A stretch of DNA of 64,000 nucleotides, taken from Stereocaulon alpinum (taxonomy: Eukaryota; Ascomycota; Lecanoromycetes; Lecanorales; Stereocaulaceae). Location of the stretch: contig JAEUBA010000001.1 of assembly GCA_018257865.1 (NCBI GenBank), positions 372,001-436,000 on the forward strand, read 5' to 3'. This document shows, piece after piece, positions 44,780-56,626 of this stretch. The notes beneath the pieces are model-generated. The model ran no database searches. It saw only the letters and a program-made list of their open reading frames with translations, and had not been told where the DNA came from. The translations under genes were made by a program, and so were the position numbers. How positions within the stretch are numbered: the first letter of the stretch is position 1; every line of letters begins with the position of its first letter.

Positions 44780-46311
44780 ATGGCAAGTGTTGCAGAGGTC
44801 TCTGATGAACCAGGGCAACCACCAGCTCTCTCAGCCCTCTCATTGGCTCAAACCTCACAAGACTCGAAAGCAAAAGAGCAAGTTATTACACCATTCGATG
44901 TCTCCGGCGGAGTCGACGAGCAAGGCAAGGCTGTGGCCATAGACTATGATAAGCTTATCGACAGATTTGGATCCCAGAGGATCGATAAGGCAATTCTAGC
45001 GCGATTTGAACGACTTACAGGGAAACCACCACATCGATTACTGCGAAGAGGCATGGTGTTCAGCCATCGGGATCTGAACCTCATGCTGGACAAGTACGAG
45101 AAAGGGGTCCCCTTCTTCCTGTATACGGGAAGAGGGCCTAGCAGTGATAGCATGCACGTTGGCCATACAATACCATTTGAATTTACTAAGTGAGCTGGTA
45201 CCAACCTTCAAGTTATTCATACTGAGAGACTATGGACTATAGATATCTTCAGGATGCGTTTGACGTACCCCTCGTTATTATGCTCACAGACGACGAAAAG
45301 TTCCTCCACTCACCAAAGCTCTCTCTCCAAGAATGCCGGCGCTTTGCCCTCGAGAATGCACAGGACATCATTGCGGTTGGTTTCGATATCAAGAAAACCT
45401 TCATATTCGCGGACACCGATTTCATATATAGTGACCATGGAGCTGCTTTCGGCTTTAATATCTTAGAAATGGCCAAGAAGACTACCAACAATCAGATCAA
45501 AGGCACTTTCGGTTTCAACGATACGTAAGTTGCTTTGCAAGCTCAATGCAATAGGCCTGATCAAACCCTCTGACTCCTTGTGAATAGTAACAACATCGGC
45601 GAATTCGCATTTCCAGCAGTCCAATCAGCCACTTCATTCGCCTCCTCGTTCCCGTTCATTTTCGGTCACAATACTAAGGCTGTCAACAAAATCCCATGTC
45701 TTATCCCCTGCGCCATTGACCAAGATCCTTACTTTCGTCAATGTCGTGACAACGCGCCACGACTTGGGCTCATGAAACCAGCTTTAATCCATACTGTCTT
45801 CCTACCTTCCCTTCGTGGATCGGAATCCAAAATGTCTGCATCGGACACTGACTCGAGTATCTTCCTGAGCGACACAGACAACCAGATCAAAAAGAAAGTT
45901 GGAAAAGCATTCTCGGGCGGGCAAGATACCCGTGAAGAGCATGAGAGGCTTGGTGGTAGAACGGCCGTAGATGTTCCCTTCCAGTACTTGACGTTTTTCC
46001 TCGAAGACGATGAACGGCTCGAACACATTAGACAGCAATACGAGAGTGGGAAAATGCAGAGTGGGGAAATGAAGGCGACTGCAACCAAAGAGTTGCAAGC
46101 ATATGTTGCGGCTTTTCGAGAACGTAGAAAGGCTGTTACACTAGAGATAAGAGAAGAGTTCATGCGGCCGAGACAGCTCATCTTTAAGAGTATGCCGTTG
46201 GTGAAGGAGCAGGTGACAGCTATACAAGAGCGGAGAAAGGTGGTACTGAGGGAACTCGCCTTATTGGACGAAGGCTTAGCAAGACTACAGGCCAACGGCG
46301 AAGCTAGCTGA
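44780..46311 (+). CDS. WRS1: Cytosolic tryptophanyl-tRNA synthetase
   Basis: Three exons: 44780-45189, 45243-45524 and 45588-46311, giving 471 residues, with phases that restore the conserved text (EFTK-YLQDAF; FGFNDT-NNIGEFAF). Class I signatures are present: HVGH for HIGH at about residues 126-129 (SMHVGHTIPF) and KMSAS at about 312-316. Further WRS blocks are GRGPSSDSMH and AIDQDPYFRQCRD. No mitochondrial presequence is seen, so this is the cytosolic enzyme that charges tRNA-Trp for general translation. The short C-terminal helical extension (VKEQVTAIQERRK) is usual. Confidence 0.96.
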
Positions 46312-46718
46312 CTCCAAGAAATAGGATACCGATACTGCGTTCTCAGCTATAGACACCTGGTAGATACCATCACGGAAAGAATAGAATACGATCTTTCAGC
46401 CGTCTCTTTGCGGTCAATGTGTGACTCTCTGATAGGATTAGTCCCTTTTGGCTTCAAGAAGATGCCCATAGCTATTATTGCACGAGCACCTTTCGATGTT
46501 GAAACGAAAAGTCAAGTATAATCCTCAAACCATATACGGCCCTAACCCTAGGTAGATTCGCTAAAATACGAAGCCGATTACGCTGGCGCTAGTCTCCCAG
46601 CCCTATAGAAATTCTTGTGCAGCCGAGAGAGCTCACTTGGCAGTCATACATAGACAACAAAATCTCCCCTCAAAGCAATAGGTCTTGAATATTTCTTAGA
46701 TACCCACAAGCGTCCATC
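46312..46718. promoter_or_regulatory. Intergenic, ILV5 promoter
   Basis: 407 bp between tandem plus-strand genes, with no coding potential seen. A short TA-rich, CA-poor patch (46525-46590) is too short to call as RIP. Confidence 0.45.
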
Positions 46719-48162
46719 ATGGCTTCGCGCAGCTTCAGTCGCGCCTTGAGATCCCCTCTCACTCGCCAATTGACCTCCCCAGCACCTCAACGCCGGACCC
46801 TCATCTTTGCTACAAAATATGCCCGGAAAGGCCTTGCTACGACCCTAAAACCTGCTGTGACAGCTTCATTCCAGCAATCCCGAGGCCTGAAACAGATCGA
46901 TTTTGCTGGTGTAACTGAGACCGTCTACGGTGAATATCGATAGGGCAGTAGCCATTCAACTGACAGCTAACTGGCACACAGAGCGTGATGACTGGCCTAG
47001 AGAAGAGCTACTGGTGGGTTCAAAGCGTCGAAATATGAAGGCTCCTCAATCGTTACTGGGAATAGACTGACGGCTGCCATAGGAGTATTTCAAGGACGAC
47101 ACCCTCGCCCTGATCGGCTACGGCTCGCAAGGTCACGGCCAGGGTTTGAACCTGCGCGACAACGGCTTGAACGTTATCATCGGTGTCCGGAAAAACGGCG
47201 CCTCATGGAAGGAGGCTCAGGAAGATGGTTGGATCCCCGGAACAAACCTATTCGACGTTGATGAGGCCATCTCCAAAGGCACGATCGTAATGAATTTGCT
47301 TAGTGATGCTGCCCAGAGTGAAACCTGGCCTGCCATCAAGCCTCAATTGACCAAGGGCAAGGTACGCTGCAGTTTCGTAACCTGGAATAAGAGCTAGGCT
47401 AACGCTGCTTCAGACATTATACTTCTCCCACGGCTTCTCTCCAGTGTTCAAGGACTTAACCAAAGTTGAGGTCCCCACGGATATCGATGTCATACTTGTT
47501 GCTCCCAAAGGCTCTGGACGGACCGTCCGCAGCCTTTTCCGCGAGGGACGTGGTATAAATTCATCCTTCGCTGTCTACCAAGATGTGACCGGCAAAGCCG
47601 AAGAAAAAGCCATTGCTCTAGGCGTTGCTGTGGGCAGCGGATATCTATACAAAACTACGTTCGAGAAAGAAGTCTATTCAGATCTCTACGGTGAGCGTGG
47701 ATGCTTGATGGGAGGCATACACGGCATGTTCCTTGCACAATACGAAGTCCTACGTGAGAGGGGTCACAGCCCTAGTGAGGCATTCAACGAGACTGTTGAG
47801 GAAGCCACACAGAGCTTGTACCCGTTGATCGGAGCCAATGGCATGGATTGGATGTACGCGGCATGTTCGACCACTGCCAGACGAGGCGCCATCGACTGGA
47901 GTGGGAGGTTTAAGGACACATTGAAGCCTGTCTTCAATGATTTGTATGATAGCGTGAAGGCCGGCAAGGAGACACAAAGGTCACTAGAGTTTAACTCTCA
48001 GCCTGACTATAGAGAGAAGTACGAGCAGGAGATGAAGGAGATTAGGGAGTTGGAAATTTGGCGCGCTGGGAAGGCTGTCAGGTATTTTCCAGCGATACTC
48101 GTCTTGACTTCAGCTATACTTATCAACATCACAGAACTCTCCGCCCGGAGAACCAGATATAG
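46719..48162 (+). CDS. ILV5: Mitochondrial ketol-acid reductoisomerase
   Basis: Five exons: 46719-46929, 46982-47013 (32 bp), 47083-47361, 47414-48081 and 48135-48162 (28 bp), giving 405 residues, the usual Ilv5 length. The N-terminus is an Arg/Ser-rich mitochondrial presequence (MASRSFSRALRSPLTRQ). The NADPH-binding loop GYGSQGHGQG lies at about residues 93-102. VAPKGSGRTVRSLFREGRG, GCLMGGIHGMFLAQYEVLRE and the C-terminal KAVRTLRPENQI fit the family. The enzyme isomerises and reduces acetolactate in valine and isoleucine biosynthesis, in mitochondria. The two tiny exons carry WPREELL and the last nine residues. Confidence 0.96.
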
Positions 48163-48450
48163 GTTCATGCGCTCTAGCAAGCATCAAGCCTCTTCTTATA
48201 TGTTCATATGGCGCATTTTGTATGATACCAAAATCGCGGATTTGTGGATGGCCGGGAAAAGTTACCCTAAGGTAGACCGAAGATCGGCGTCATACCTAGC
48301 ATTTGAAGATTATCGAAGCAATTACCATCATCTTTCATCAGTAGCGCTATTTGCCTACGGCCGAAACGTGGAAGTTGTTAACACGTGCTCTAATGAACGA
48401 ATTGACAGAGTGCAGAAAACGTTCGAAGTGATTCGAGTACCTTATCCACA

Positions 48451-49786
48451 ATGGCAGACATCGCAAAAACCCTCCCACTCAAGCGATCCTCCGTGCAGTC
48501 TGCCCACGAGAAGATTAAACAGCACGTTCATCGCACACCAGTACTGACATCTACCACCCTCTCAAATCTTGCATCGACCCCACAATCGCCAGAAGCACTC
48601 GTAGGCACTCCTTTCCAAGGGCAAGCGTCGGCGCGTCCGAAGATGAATTTCTTCTTCAAATGTGAGAACTACCAACGCATCGGCGCTTTCAAGATCAGGG
48701 GAGCCTTCCACGCGCTGTCGAAGCTGAGTGAGGAAGAGCTCTCCAGAGGAGTCGTGACACATAGCTCTGGTATGACCCTACGTGTCCCAACAACTGGCAG
48801 CACTGTGTGTGTGTGTGTGGGTAGACTGACGTTCGGATGGCATATTCGCAGGAAACCATGCACAAGCACTCGCCCTCGCAGCCCGCACATACGGCATCCC
48901 CGCACACATCGTCATGCCCACGATATCCACACCCTCAAAGATAGCAGCAACACAAGGATACGGCGCAACGGTATACTTCAGCGGCAGCACATCCGACGAG
49001 CGCGAAGCGGTCGTCAGCGACGTCATAAAAGACACCGGCGCAGTTCTCGTTCCCCCTTACGATCACCCAGATATAATACTCGGGCAGGGCACGATGGCGT
49101 TAGAACTCGAAGAGCAAGCCGCGGAATTAGTCAAAGAGGACCCAACGCTAAGCGTCCATTATAAGCAAAGAGAAGTCATGAACGGATACGCGGATGGTGT
49201 TGATGGCAGCCATGCTCCTATACCAGCACACCTCGATGCAGTCATCGCTCCTTTAGGAGGAGGCGGCATGCTATCTGGTATAGCTACCGCTCTCCACGGC
49301 ACAGGCACGTACGTCTTCGGCGCAGAACCTTGTTTCGAAGGCGCCGATGACGCGCGCCGCGGCCTCGCTGAAGGCAGACGCATACCTACTGTCAAGACAT
49401 TGACGATAGCAGATGGGCTGCGCACCCCTGTCGGCGAAATACCATGGACGATTATAAGCGATGTGTCGAAAGTGCGAGGTGTATATGCAGTCACGGAAGA
49501 GCAGATAGTGTCCGCTATGAAACTCGTGCTGGAAAGGATGAAGGTGTTTGTGGAGCCGAGTGCGGTTGTTGGGTTGGCGGTTGCGCTTTATGATGAGGGG
49601 TTCAGGAGCTTGGTGGAGAGGGAGGGCGGAGAGGATGGGTGGGATGTTGGGATAGTGTTGAGTGGGGGGAATACTACTGTTGAGGCTGTTGGGAGGATGT
49701 TTGCTACTAGTCAGGAAGGGGGTGAGAGAGAGGAAGGGAAGATGGGGGCGAGTGGGGAGAGGGTGGCTGAGAATGTCGCTGGGTGA
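48451..49786 (+). CDS. Serine racemase / threonine dehydratase-like PLP enzyme
   Basis: Two exons, 48451-48769 and 48852-49786, giving 417 residues; the 82-bp intron carries a (TG)8 run. The PLP lysine lies in GAFKIRGAFH (Lys81), followed by HSSGNHAQALALAARTYG across the junction and the glycine loop GGGGMLSGIA. This is the fold-type II layout of serine racemase and catabolic threonine dehydratase, and it lacks the C-terminal regulatory ACT domain of biosynthetic Ilv1. Sry1-like serine racemase or D-threo-3-hydroxyaspartate dehydratase is the closest guess. The end (after VEREGG) is Gly/Glu-rich and may be disordered. Confidence 0.85.
48804..48819 (+). repeat. (TG)8 microsatellite in an intron
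   Basis: Eight uninterrupted TG units inside the intron of the serine racemase-like gene. Confidence 0.9.
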
Positions 49787-50273
49787 GGGACACGGCTGCA
49801 GAACGGACTGCTCTTTCAAGGCGGAGCACTGCAGGCGATGCGAGGTTGTAGCCTTTTGCTATGTACCTCAGAATGCTGCGCATGCCAATAGCCTTTCTGT
49901 TCCTTGCCTCTCCGTCTCTATTCCTCCAGCCAGCAATGATGCGCCAGTATATGCGAAAGCCAGTTGAGAGATGATGTTGGTACAGGATACTGCTACTTGG
50001 TTTTTTGGACTTGATCTGATACCTTGGTGACAAGGTGGGTACTGGTGTTTTGAGATACGGATCATACTATGCTTATGATATGAGGTGACAAGGTAGAGAT
50101 ACAATGACATGTGAAGGAGCCACATCCGCGCACATTATACTGACATTAACATGGGACGCAGCTTGCTTGAGTCTTAACGGAAATCGCATGGCTTTGCTCA
50201 AGCGTACAATCTCGTCCATCGGATACGAATCATCCTCTTTGGAACTATTCCAATGCAACAATCGTTCAACAGC
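49787..50273. other. Intergenic, convergent 3' regions
   Basis: 487 bp between convergent genes. Small frames are present, none convincing. Confidence 0.45.
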
Positions 50274-51011
50274 TCATGCCAAGGTGAAAGCGAGCATAGA
50301 GATCAGGATGGCCTAGCCTCAAGTTAGTAGATTAAAGCATATAAGGTATTCAACGAAGGATCAATCTCTATGAGAACTTACCACAGCTGATAGGTAGATC
50401 GGAACAGTCCACAAGGTTCCCTCAGACGACGTTTTGATCGCAACTTGACTCGGACTCGGATTGGGATTGTTACCAGCCGCTGTATGAGTCGGCGCTGGGG
50501 TCGCCACTGGTGCTCTGGTAACACCACCACCACCAACCTGACCATTACTCCTCGTAGCACCAGTCTGTGTAGCAACCGGGCTGTTCGGGGCGATAGCAGG
50601 AGTAATAGCTACATTAGTAGCCGCCGCAGAATCGGTAGCGAAGGTTGCACCACCACCACCAACTCTCGTCACGTCCGCAACAGTCGAAGTCGCCGCAGCG
50701 GCGACAGCATCCGTGCATAAGCCCACAAGACCCCCACTACTGATGTCAGCCGCAAGAGTAGTAGCAGAAGCCAATGCCCATTCATAGCAAACCGAAGCCG
50801 CCTGGTCGAAGCTGTCGGGAGCGAAGTTGCCCAGAGGGTCGTAGCAAAAACATGTTGCTTGGGCGGGGAGGGCGAGGTCAGTGAATGAGGGCGTGAGTAT
50901 TTCGCAAGCACTGATGTAGTCGGTAAGGGTTGTGCATGAAGGGTCTACATAGCTATGCGCGCGGTGGATGAGTAGGAGCAGGAGAGGGAGGTTGAGGATG
51001 GTGGGATGCAT
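50274..51011 (-). CDS. GPI-anchored Cys-rich secreted protein, 222 aa
   Basis: Two exons, 51011-50382 and 50312-50274 (69-bp intron). ATG 51011 opens a signal peptide (MHPTILNLPLLLLLIHRAHS). A Cys-rich segment (SCTTLTDYISACEILTPSF, CFCYDP, VCYEWA, LCTDAV) follows. Then comes a long Ser/Thr/Ala/Gly-rich, probably O-glycosylated stalk. The 13-codon last exon completes a hydrophobic tail (VPIYLSAVAILISMLAFTLA), as needed for GPI attachment, and is supported by the phase-0 acceptor. The Cys spacing recalls, but does not clearly match, CFEM. A cell-wall or plasma-membrane surface protein is likely. Confidence 0.78.
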
Positions 51012-52449
51012 GATTGCTTTTGGGAGGGTGATAAGGAAATTGGGTCGGTGCCTTTGCTTGGAGGATTCTTCTTTTCCAACGAGAACGACCAAATATGAGG
51101 GCCATCATAAAGCAGAGCCTCCCTTCTTTAAGTAATTTCAGCTCCCTTGACCGCCTTGATGACCTCCGGATCGGTAGCCTCATGCTTCGCGCAAATCCGA
51201 GGGAGTCCAAGGATCACAGCCTCATGGCTGTACCCCTTTGCACCAGCCCGAAGCCATTCGTTTAGTGAGGACGAATTTGTAGTAGCTGCATTTACGCGAG
51301 AACCTTTGGGACAACCGTCCACCAATGTTATGTTACTGCGACCCTCCCTGTTCGGTACTTGGCAGCTGAATTAGCGCACCGCTACCCGTTTCGGGTCGTC
51401 AGCTCGGTTAGTCTTGCGCCAAGCCCGTATTCTTGAGCTCAGTGCAGCAGTGCTGCCTTTTCTGTAGTACCGCATCAACCATCAACCCCGTAGCTCATAT
51501 AATCCCTGTGTTATACTCCATCTACATAGCCCTATCATGCGGGTTTCTTCAGCTCTAGACTGATGACAAATTATAACCTTTTATGACATCTTGGCAAGTA
51601 CCGTGCAGAGACGGAGGCATGGAAGGATGAGAACAATTGAGATTCGAATGGAGAAAAGTCAATGAAGATTTGAAGCTTACTATGCCAAAGAACCCTCCAC
51701 AAGCCCAGGAACGTTGTCGACCAGTGCCTCCATTCTCAGGCCCGTTCTAGCTCTTGTATTAGCTTGATTGGACTTTGAAACGTACAATTTCTGGACAATG
51801 CGGTTGAGTTCTTGGCAGCTTGAAACCAACGATCTACAATATGCGGAACCTCGCTTAGCTGGCTTGAAGTGATCTAGAAGCAGGACGGAAATTAGTACTC
51901 TAGATCGTCCACCTGCCGTGTCCCGACCCTGTAGCTCCATGCCGGATAGTTGGCTTCAGCCCCAAGCCACTTGATAAGGGAGAGATTTGGTGTGCCTTAG
52001 CTGCGTTTGAATTGAGACCGTCCAGACATATCGGCAACAATTGGCAAGTCTGGTGACCCCTCAGCCTCGCGGGTTGCAGAATCTTTCGGACGGTAGCTCC
52101 CGAGATTGCGTTCTGACAGCTCAATATTATAAACGCAGACTGTGATCGTCAAATAATCACTAAAAGTGTTCCTGGTTCCTAAGCCCCAAGTTTCCAATCT
52201 TTCATGATTACATTTGTATTCGTTGTGCAAGGTGGGAGCGGGATGTCCGGATCAATTTGACATCCCTGAGCCAACCATCCATGTTCAAGAGCGACAGGGG
52301 CTAGTGCACCTATATCGGCTCCGCACACAACATCACTGATCAGTTTCAATGCTCAATGTAGTCAATTTCAGCCCATGGCCCATGCGTCTAGCGCTGTCAC
52401 GCGATTGATATCAGCCTGACTCCTTGGATACTGATAGTCTTGTATCTGG
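51012..52449. other. 1.44-kb gene-poor stretch
   Basis: No convincing gene was seen on either strand. It is bounded by the GPI-protein promoter and the 3' end of the dehydrogenase remnant. Short frames such as 51680-51940 (minus) have no domain. Confidence 0.45.
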
Positions 52450-53020
52450 CTAGCCAGTTGACTCCACTAGTCCGCCATCAATGATGCTATCTTGACCCGT
52501 GATATACCTTGCCTTGTCACTAACCAGAAACAGTGCGCCGTGAGCAATCTCCCAAGCATCTGCATTATAGATGCGTCGGCGCCTTCAATTGCGAGCAATA
52601 AATTGGTTTGGATTAGTCTCACATCTTTCCATATGCACCTGCTCATCCCGCTTCTTGCAAAGAGCCTCATAATCACTCTCCGCGTACTTTTCGGCAAGGA
52701 CTCTAACTAGAGGAGTATTGATTAGACCTGGTCCAACGGTATTCAACCTCGTTCCATTCTCTGTGTAGATAACAGCCGTGCTCTCTGTAAATTGTGTTAC
52801 GGCTGCTTTGATAGCTGCGAAAGCGACTTGTGGCTTACCGATGTCGTGCAGGCCAGCCACGCTCGAAACATTGATATTGATACCACCTTGCTCTTGTTTC
52901 TGCATGATGGGCAAACCCAGGTGACAGAAAAGGTAGATGCTATTGAGATTGATACCCTTTTGTTCGTCCCAAACTTCTTCGGTCGAGCTATCGGCGAATA
53001 CTGCTCTTAAAGTGTCTCCT
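52450..53020 (-). pseudogene. Truncated short-chain dehydrogenase/reductase remnant
   Basis: Minus-strand translation gives the C-terminal two-thirds of a classical SDR: EEVWDEQKGINLNSIYLFCH, then NVSSVAGLHDIGKPQVAF, an active-site region where the usual Y-x-x-x-K reads FAAIK, NTVGPGLINTP, and after a break EIAHGALFLVSDKARYITG and IIDGGL. The Rossmann GxxxGxG start is absent. The frame runs back only to an in-frame stop near 53021, 24 bp from the UTP15 stop codon. The join between MER and AWEIAHG needs an intron that loses conserved residues, or reflects a frameshift. The catalytic Tyr appears as Phe. A non-functional relic is likely. Confidence 0.65.
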
Positions 53021-53043
53021 TTCTGCGATCATGTCCCTTGGAT

Positions 53044-54645
53044 TCACTCCCCTGAATTGACGAGCATCCCCAACATCCCTTCGGTTTGCCACGCCTGCTG
53101 TGACCTCTCGACTTCCATGCGCACTGCTCGGTGTAGTCTTGCCATCAATCTGTCAATCTGGGGAGATTCGCCCATGTGTGCAGAGTATAGATCAACAATG
53201 AGCATACCAATGTCAACGCACAGATTGACGTATCGAGGGTTGGTAATGTGCATGCAGACCCATCTAAAGATTGGCTGTAGAGAAACATCGTCTCGACCGG
53301 ATAGTGCGGTCCGCATGGCAGATCGGTGACGGAGAGCGGTCAATAGCGTTATCACGTCAAGAAGATGCCTGCCTTTCAGGACCTCATCCAGAGCGGCTAC
53401 GTATTTGCCCTTGCGAAGTAGACCCTCCCATGGCTTTGGTTTCTTGTGGCTCTTTCTCGATCTTCCTTCAATAATAATGTCCGCACCTTCACCAATGAAG
53501 TCTTGTCCCCTCAGACGCTTTTCCCAACCCTTCGGTCTTTTCTTAGCTTTCTTGCGATCAAGTTCTTCGATTTTCCCTTCTATCAGTGCCTGCATCTCCT
53601 TTTGCCGCTCCCTTTCCTTGACCTTTTGCTGTCCAGAAAGCCGTGTTTTGATCGAAAGATTGCCGGACTGCATACCAACGACGAGATGGCGATCCTCTCT
53701 CGCAGTACCAGAGCCGATGACGCATAAAGAAAGAATTGGAGACGGATATTTGAAACCAGCCACCACATTCCAAGCTGTAGTCTCGAAGACTTTGAGATGT
53801 CCATCCAGTCCACCACTGACAAGTCTAGTACTATTCGAAGCCAGACACAAAGATGTGACGGTCTTCTGGTGATTCTTCAACAATTGTAGAGGTCTTGCTG
53901 CTACAAGGTCCAGCACGGAGATTTGGTTGTCTGCAGCTGCGAGGACGGTGGTCCCTGATGGCATTGGTAGCACGTCCTCAACTGGTGCAGAATGCTTGAA
54001 GGTCATAACCGCGTTTGTGGGCGTTCTAGGGTCCCAGAGTCTGACTGTCTGATCATAACTTCCAGATACTAAGAGACCAGACGCCTGCCCAGGCAGGAAA
54101 GCTCCACTCCTGATGTAATCTTGATGACCGGCGAACGTGACCGTGCTCTCCTGACTCGGTAGATCCCAAAGTCTGACCGTACGGTCGTCGCTCGCACTCA
54201 TCAAGGTTGTTGGTTCCGTAGGTGAGAACTTTGTGGTCCATACCGGTTGCTTATGCTCTTTCCAAGTCTTTAATATGGCCCTTGAACTGATATCGAAGAC
54301 CTGTATAGCCCCACTCTCATCACCAACAACCATTACACGGCCATCGCGTCTGATCTCGGCGCCATGAGCAACGTCGTCGAAACGGGAGATTGTCTTGACT
54401 AGCTTGCGATTTCGCACCGAGAATATTTGTACGCGTGTTCCAGTGGTGACGGCGAATTGGTCAGAAGCTGAAGCTAGTACATTTAAAGGAGGTAGAGGAC
54501 TTGATATATGAGTGACTGGGTTGTTTGCAGGCGAAGGTATCAGCAGCTGTGACTTGAACGTGCGCCAGTAGGTTTGCTCCGGGGTTAGAGGTGATGGACC
54601 AGGGGTAAGCTTCACAGGCTGAAGAGGAAGTACTGGAGCTGACAT
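53044..54645 (-). CDS. UTP15: U3 snoRNP protein UTP15
   Basis: A single exon of 533 residues. WD40 repeats fill the first 330 residues (SASDDRTVRLWDLPSQ; SGSYDQTVRLWDPR; SGGLDGHLKVFE). The C-terminus has a UTP15-type region: a basic KKRPKGWEKRLRGQDF, then GLLRKGKYVAALDEVL and a helical tail ending MLGMLVNSGE. UTP15 belongs to the t-UTP subcomplex of the SSU processome, which promotes rDNA transcription and early 18S processing in the nucleolus. The length is close to the fungal norm of about 510-540. Confidence 0.94.
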   Translation of the reverse strand: MSAPVLPLQPVKLTPGPSPLTPEQTYWRTFKSQLLIPSPANNPVTHISSPLPPLNVLASASDQFAVTTGTRVQIFSVRNRKLVKTISRFDDVAHGAEIRRDGRVMVVGDESGAIQVFDISSRAILKTWKEHKQPVWTTKFSPTEPTTLMSASDDRTVRLWDLPSQESTVTFAGHQDYIRSGAFLPGQASGLLVSGSYDQTVRLWDPRTPTNAVMTFKHSAPVEDVLPMPSGTTVLAAADNQISVLDLVAARPLQLLKNHQKTVTSLCLASNSTRLVSGGLDGHLKVFETTAWNVVAGFKYPSPILSLCVIGSGTAREDRHLVVGMQSGNLSIKTRLSGQQKVKERERQKEMQALIEGKIEELDRKKAKKRPKGWEKRLRGQDFIGEGADIIIEGRSRKSHKKPKPWEGLLRKGKYVAALDEVLKGRHLLDVITLLTALRHRSAMRTALSGRDDVSLQPIFRWVCMHITNPRYVNLCVDIGMLIVDLYSAHMGESPQIDRLMARLHRAVRMEVERSQQAWQTEGMLGMLVNSGE

Positions 54646-55085
54646 GTTTCCTCTCGCCCAAATGAACGGGCTGTCAAAAGTTGAGACTTTTTGTTAGATT
54701 GTCTTTGGCAAGCATAATTGTTTCGAATGTGCCTCATTTTCAAAAGCCGAAATTCCGTAAGGCTGAGATCTCAACGGCCCGATTGTCCCTTGGCACAACC
54801 AATGAAAAGGAGCAAACTCCGCTTGGCGCCGAGGCTCCGCTGCTGATAGGATCGCTCGTGCTGGACATACCCGTTCTACATTTTCTACCAGTACTTATCT
54901 TACTGTTGGTCTGCGTCATGGAGTTTTGGGTCCTGCTTCTTGATGTATAAATTCTCTATCCATGTTGCCTGCGCACTCCGTACATAGCGCGAGCCAGTAT
55001 CCCTGAAGAAAGTTGGGGGTCGCAAGTTGCGACTGCAACCGCTCCTATCCCTGTTCCCGCTACTGCAAGCATCTCCCAAACCGGC
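54646..55085. promoter_or_regulatory. Divergent promoter (UTP15 / type II membrane protein)
   Basis: 440 bp between divergent start codons. Small frames only. Confidence 0.5.
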
Positions 55086-56626
55086 ATGACCCAGTCGACT
55101 GTTGAGCAACAAGGTTTGCTGCAACCTGAAGAATTCGATCTGGATGATCTCGAGTCCTCTGACCCAATCCATCGGAATGACCACATACAATACCTTGGCG
55201 GAGAGCGTTCGCGGTTACGGAAAACACTATCCTCGGCGCCTTCATGGCTAAGACCTCGATATGTGATGATCGCACTCGCGACCGTGGCAGCCTTGTTACT
55301 AGTCGGCGTGGCTATAAATCGAAGCAGAGGATTCAGACTCACAAAGGATCCGCCTTACTCACCGCCATCAAGGCCGCCAGATGGACCAGTCAAGCAGTGG
55401 ACAAAGCCGGATGCATTCAAGATAATTGGGCTCGTATTCTTCGGACGGCCATCTGTGATTGCGATTCTGGACTGCTATCTCAAGAAGCATCTGGTCAGCA
55501 GTGGAGGATGGCTGGACGAAGTGCATTTTGTGGTCAATACGGATAGGGAGGACGATATTAGATACTTAGACGAACTGGTTAAGACCAGCGAATTGTACAA
55601 AAAGATTACCATACCTTCATTAGGTTATAACGAGGTTTGGAGCAATGCTGTTAAGCGGGGCAACATGTACATCAAAATCGACGATGATATTGTACGTCCA
55701 ATCGGGCTTATCAGCACAAGCTACTTGCTGATACAACTGCTTGTAGGTCTATTTCAACGACGAAGCCATACCCGACATCGTCTACACGAAGCTTCACCAT
55801 CCCAACTCCCTTGACGTGGTTGCCAATCTTATCAACAGTCCCGAAACCGGCTGGCTCCACTATCACATGGGCGCTGTCCACTCCTACCTTCCCGAACGGA
55901 AACCTCCCCATAATCCCAGTGCCGACTCGAAAGGTCCCAGAGCATGGAGAGCATCCGCTTTGCCACAATATGATGGAAGTATGGACTTTCCCGTCAAAGG
56001 CATCCGCGATGGCAAGGACGATGACGGCAGTACTCTTGCGATAGGCTCACCAGGAGGTCCTCCGTACCAGGGTCATCGATGGCTACCTCTTCCAGATGAT
56101 GAGAAGAATCTGTGGCGAACGCCCATCGCTCAGTCAACCTACGATCCAGATGGCCCAGATTGGGGTAGTTGGTCGCTTGGCGCGCAGAAGCATTATTCGT
56201 TCCTCCACAACCTCGAAAACGAGAACCTCGAATTGTATCACTATGGGCACGGGATAGACGATGAAAGAGAAGGGATTTGGGACATGGCATATGGGCGGAT
56301 GAACATAAACTTCATGGCCATTTGGGGCCAGGATGTGCTGGATAACCTCCCGTTTGAGAATGGGGACGACGAGTTGATGTTGAGTGTGATTCTGAATGAA
56401 AAGCTGAAGAGACGTGAGTGCAATCTTTCCTATTTATGCCCTCTCAGTTAGCCGGCGATGCTGATGAAACTTTTTCACAGCTCTACTCGTCAACACCCAT
56501 GCAATCGCTGCTCATTTCAGCTTTCGATCGCAGCACGAGATGTACGATACGGATTTGCTAGATCGATACCGAGCCTATGCGAATGAGAAGGTTTGCACCA
56601 AGGACAATCAGATCAAGATCCCCTGA
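55086..56626 (+). CDS. Type II membrane glycosyltransferase-like protein, 472 aa
   Basis: Three exons: 55086-55691, 55747-56413 and 56481-56626, with agreeing phases. An acidic cytoplasmic N-terminus is followed by one membrane anchor at about residues 59-76 (YVMIALATVAALLLVGVAI). The lumenal part contains IGLVFFGRPSVI, GGWLDEVHFVVNTD and IKIDDDIVYF, where the DDD resembles the metal-binding DxD of glycosyltransferases. GWLHYHMGAVHSYLP follows and the Trp/Tyr-rich C-terminal half continues to LLVNTHAIAAHFSFRSQHEM. I recall this as a common fungal family without assigned substrate. Golgi location and glycosyl transfer are inferred from topology and motif only. Confidence 0.75.

Noticed and set aside
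46525..46590. Short TA-rich patch as a RIPped repeat
   Set aside because: Too short to measure dinucleotide depletion, and no repeat partner was seen.
52289..52303. Third copy of the ~100-bp repeat (caggggctagtgca)
   Set aside because: Only about 12 bp match the repeat end and the flanks do not align; chance is likely.
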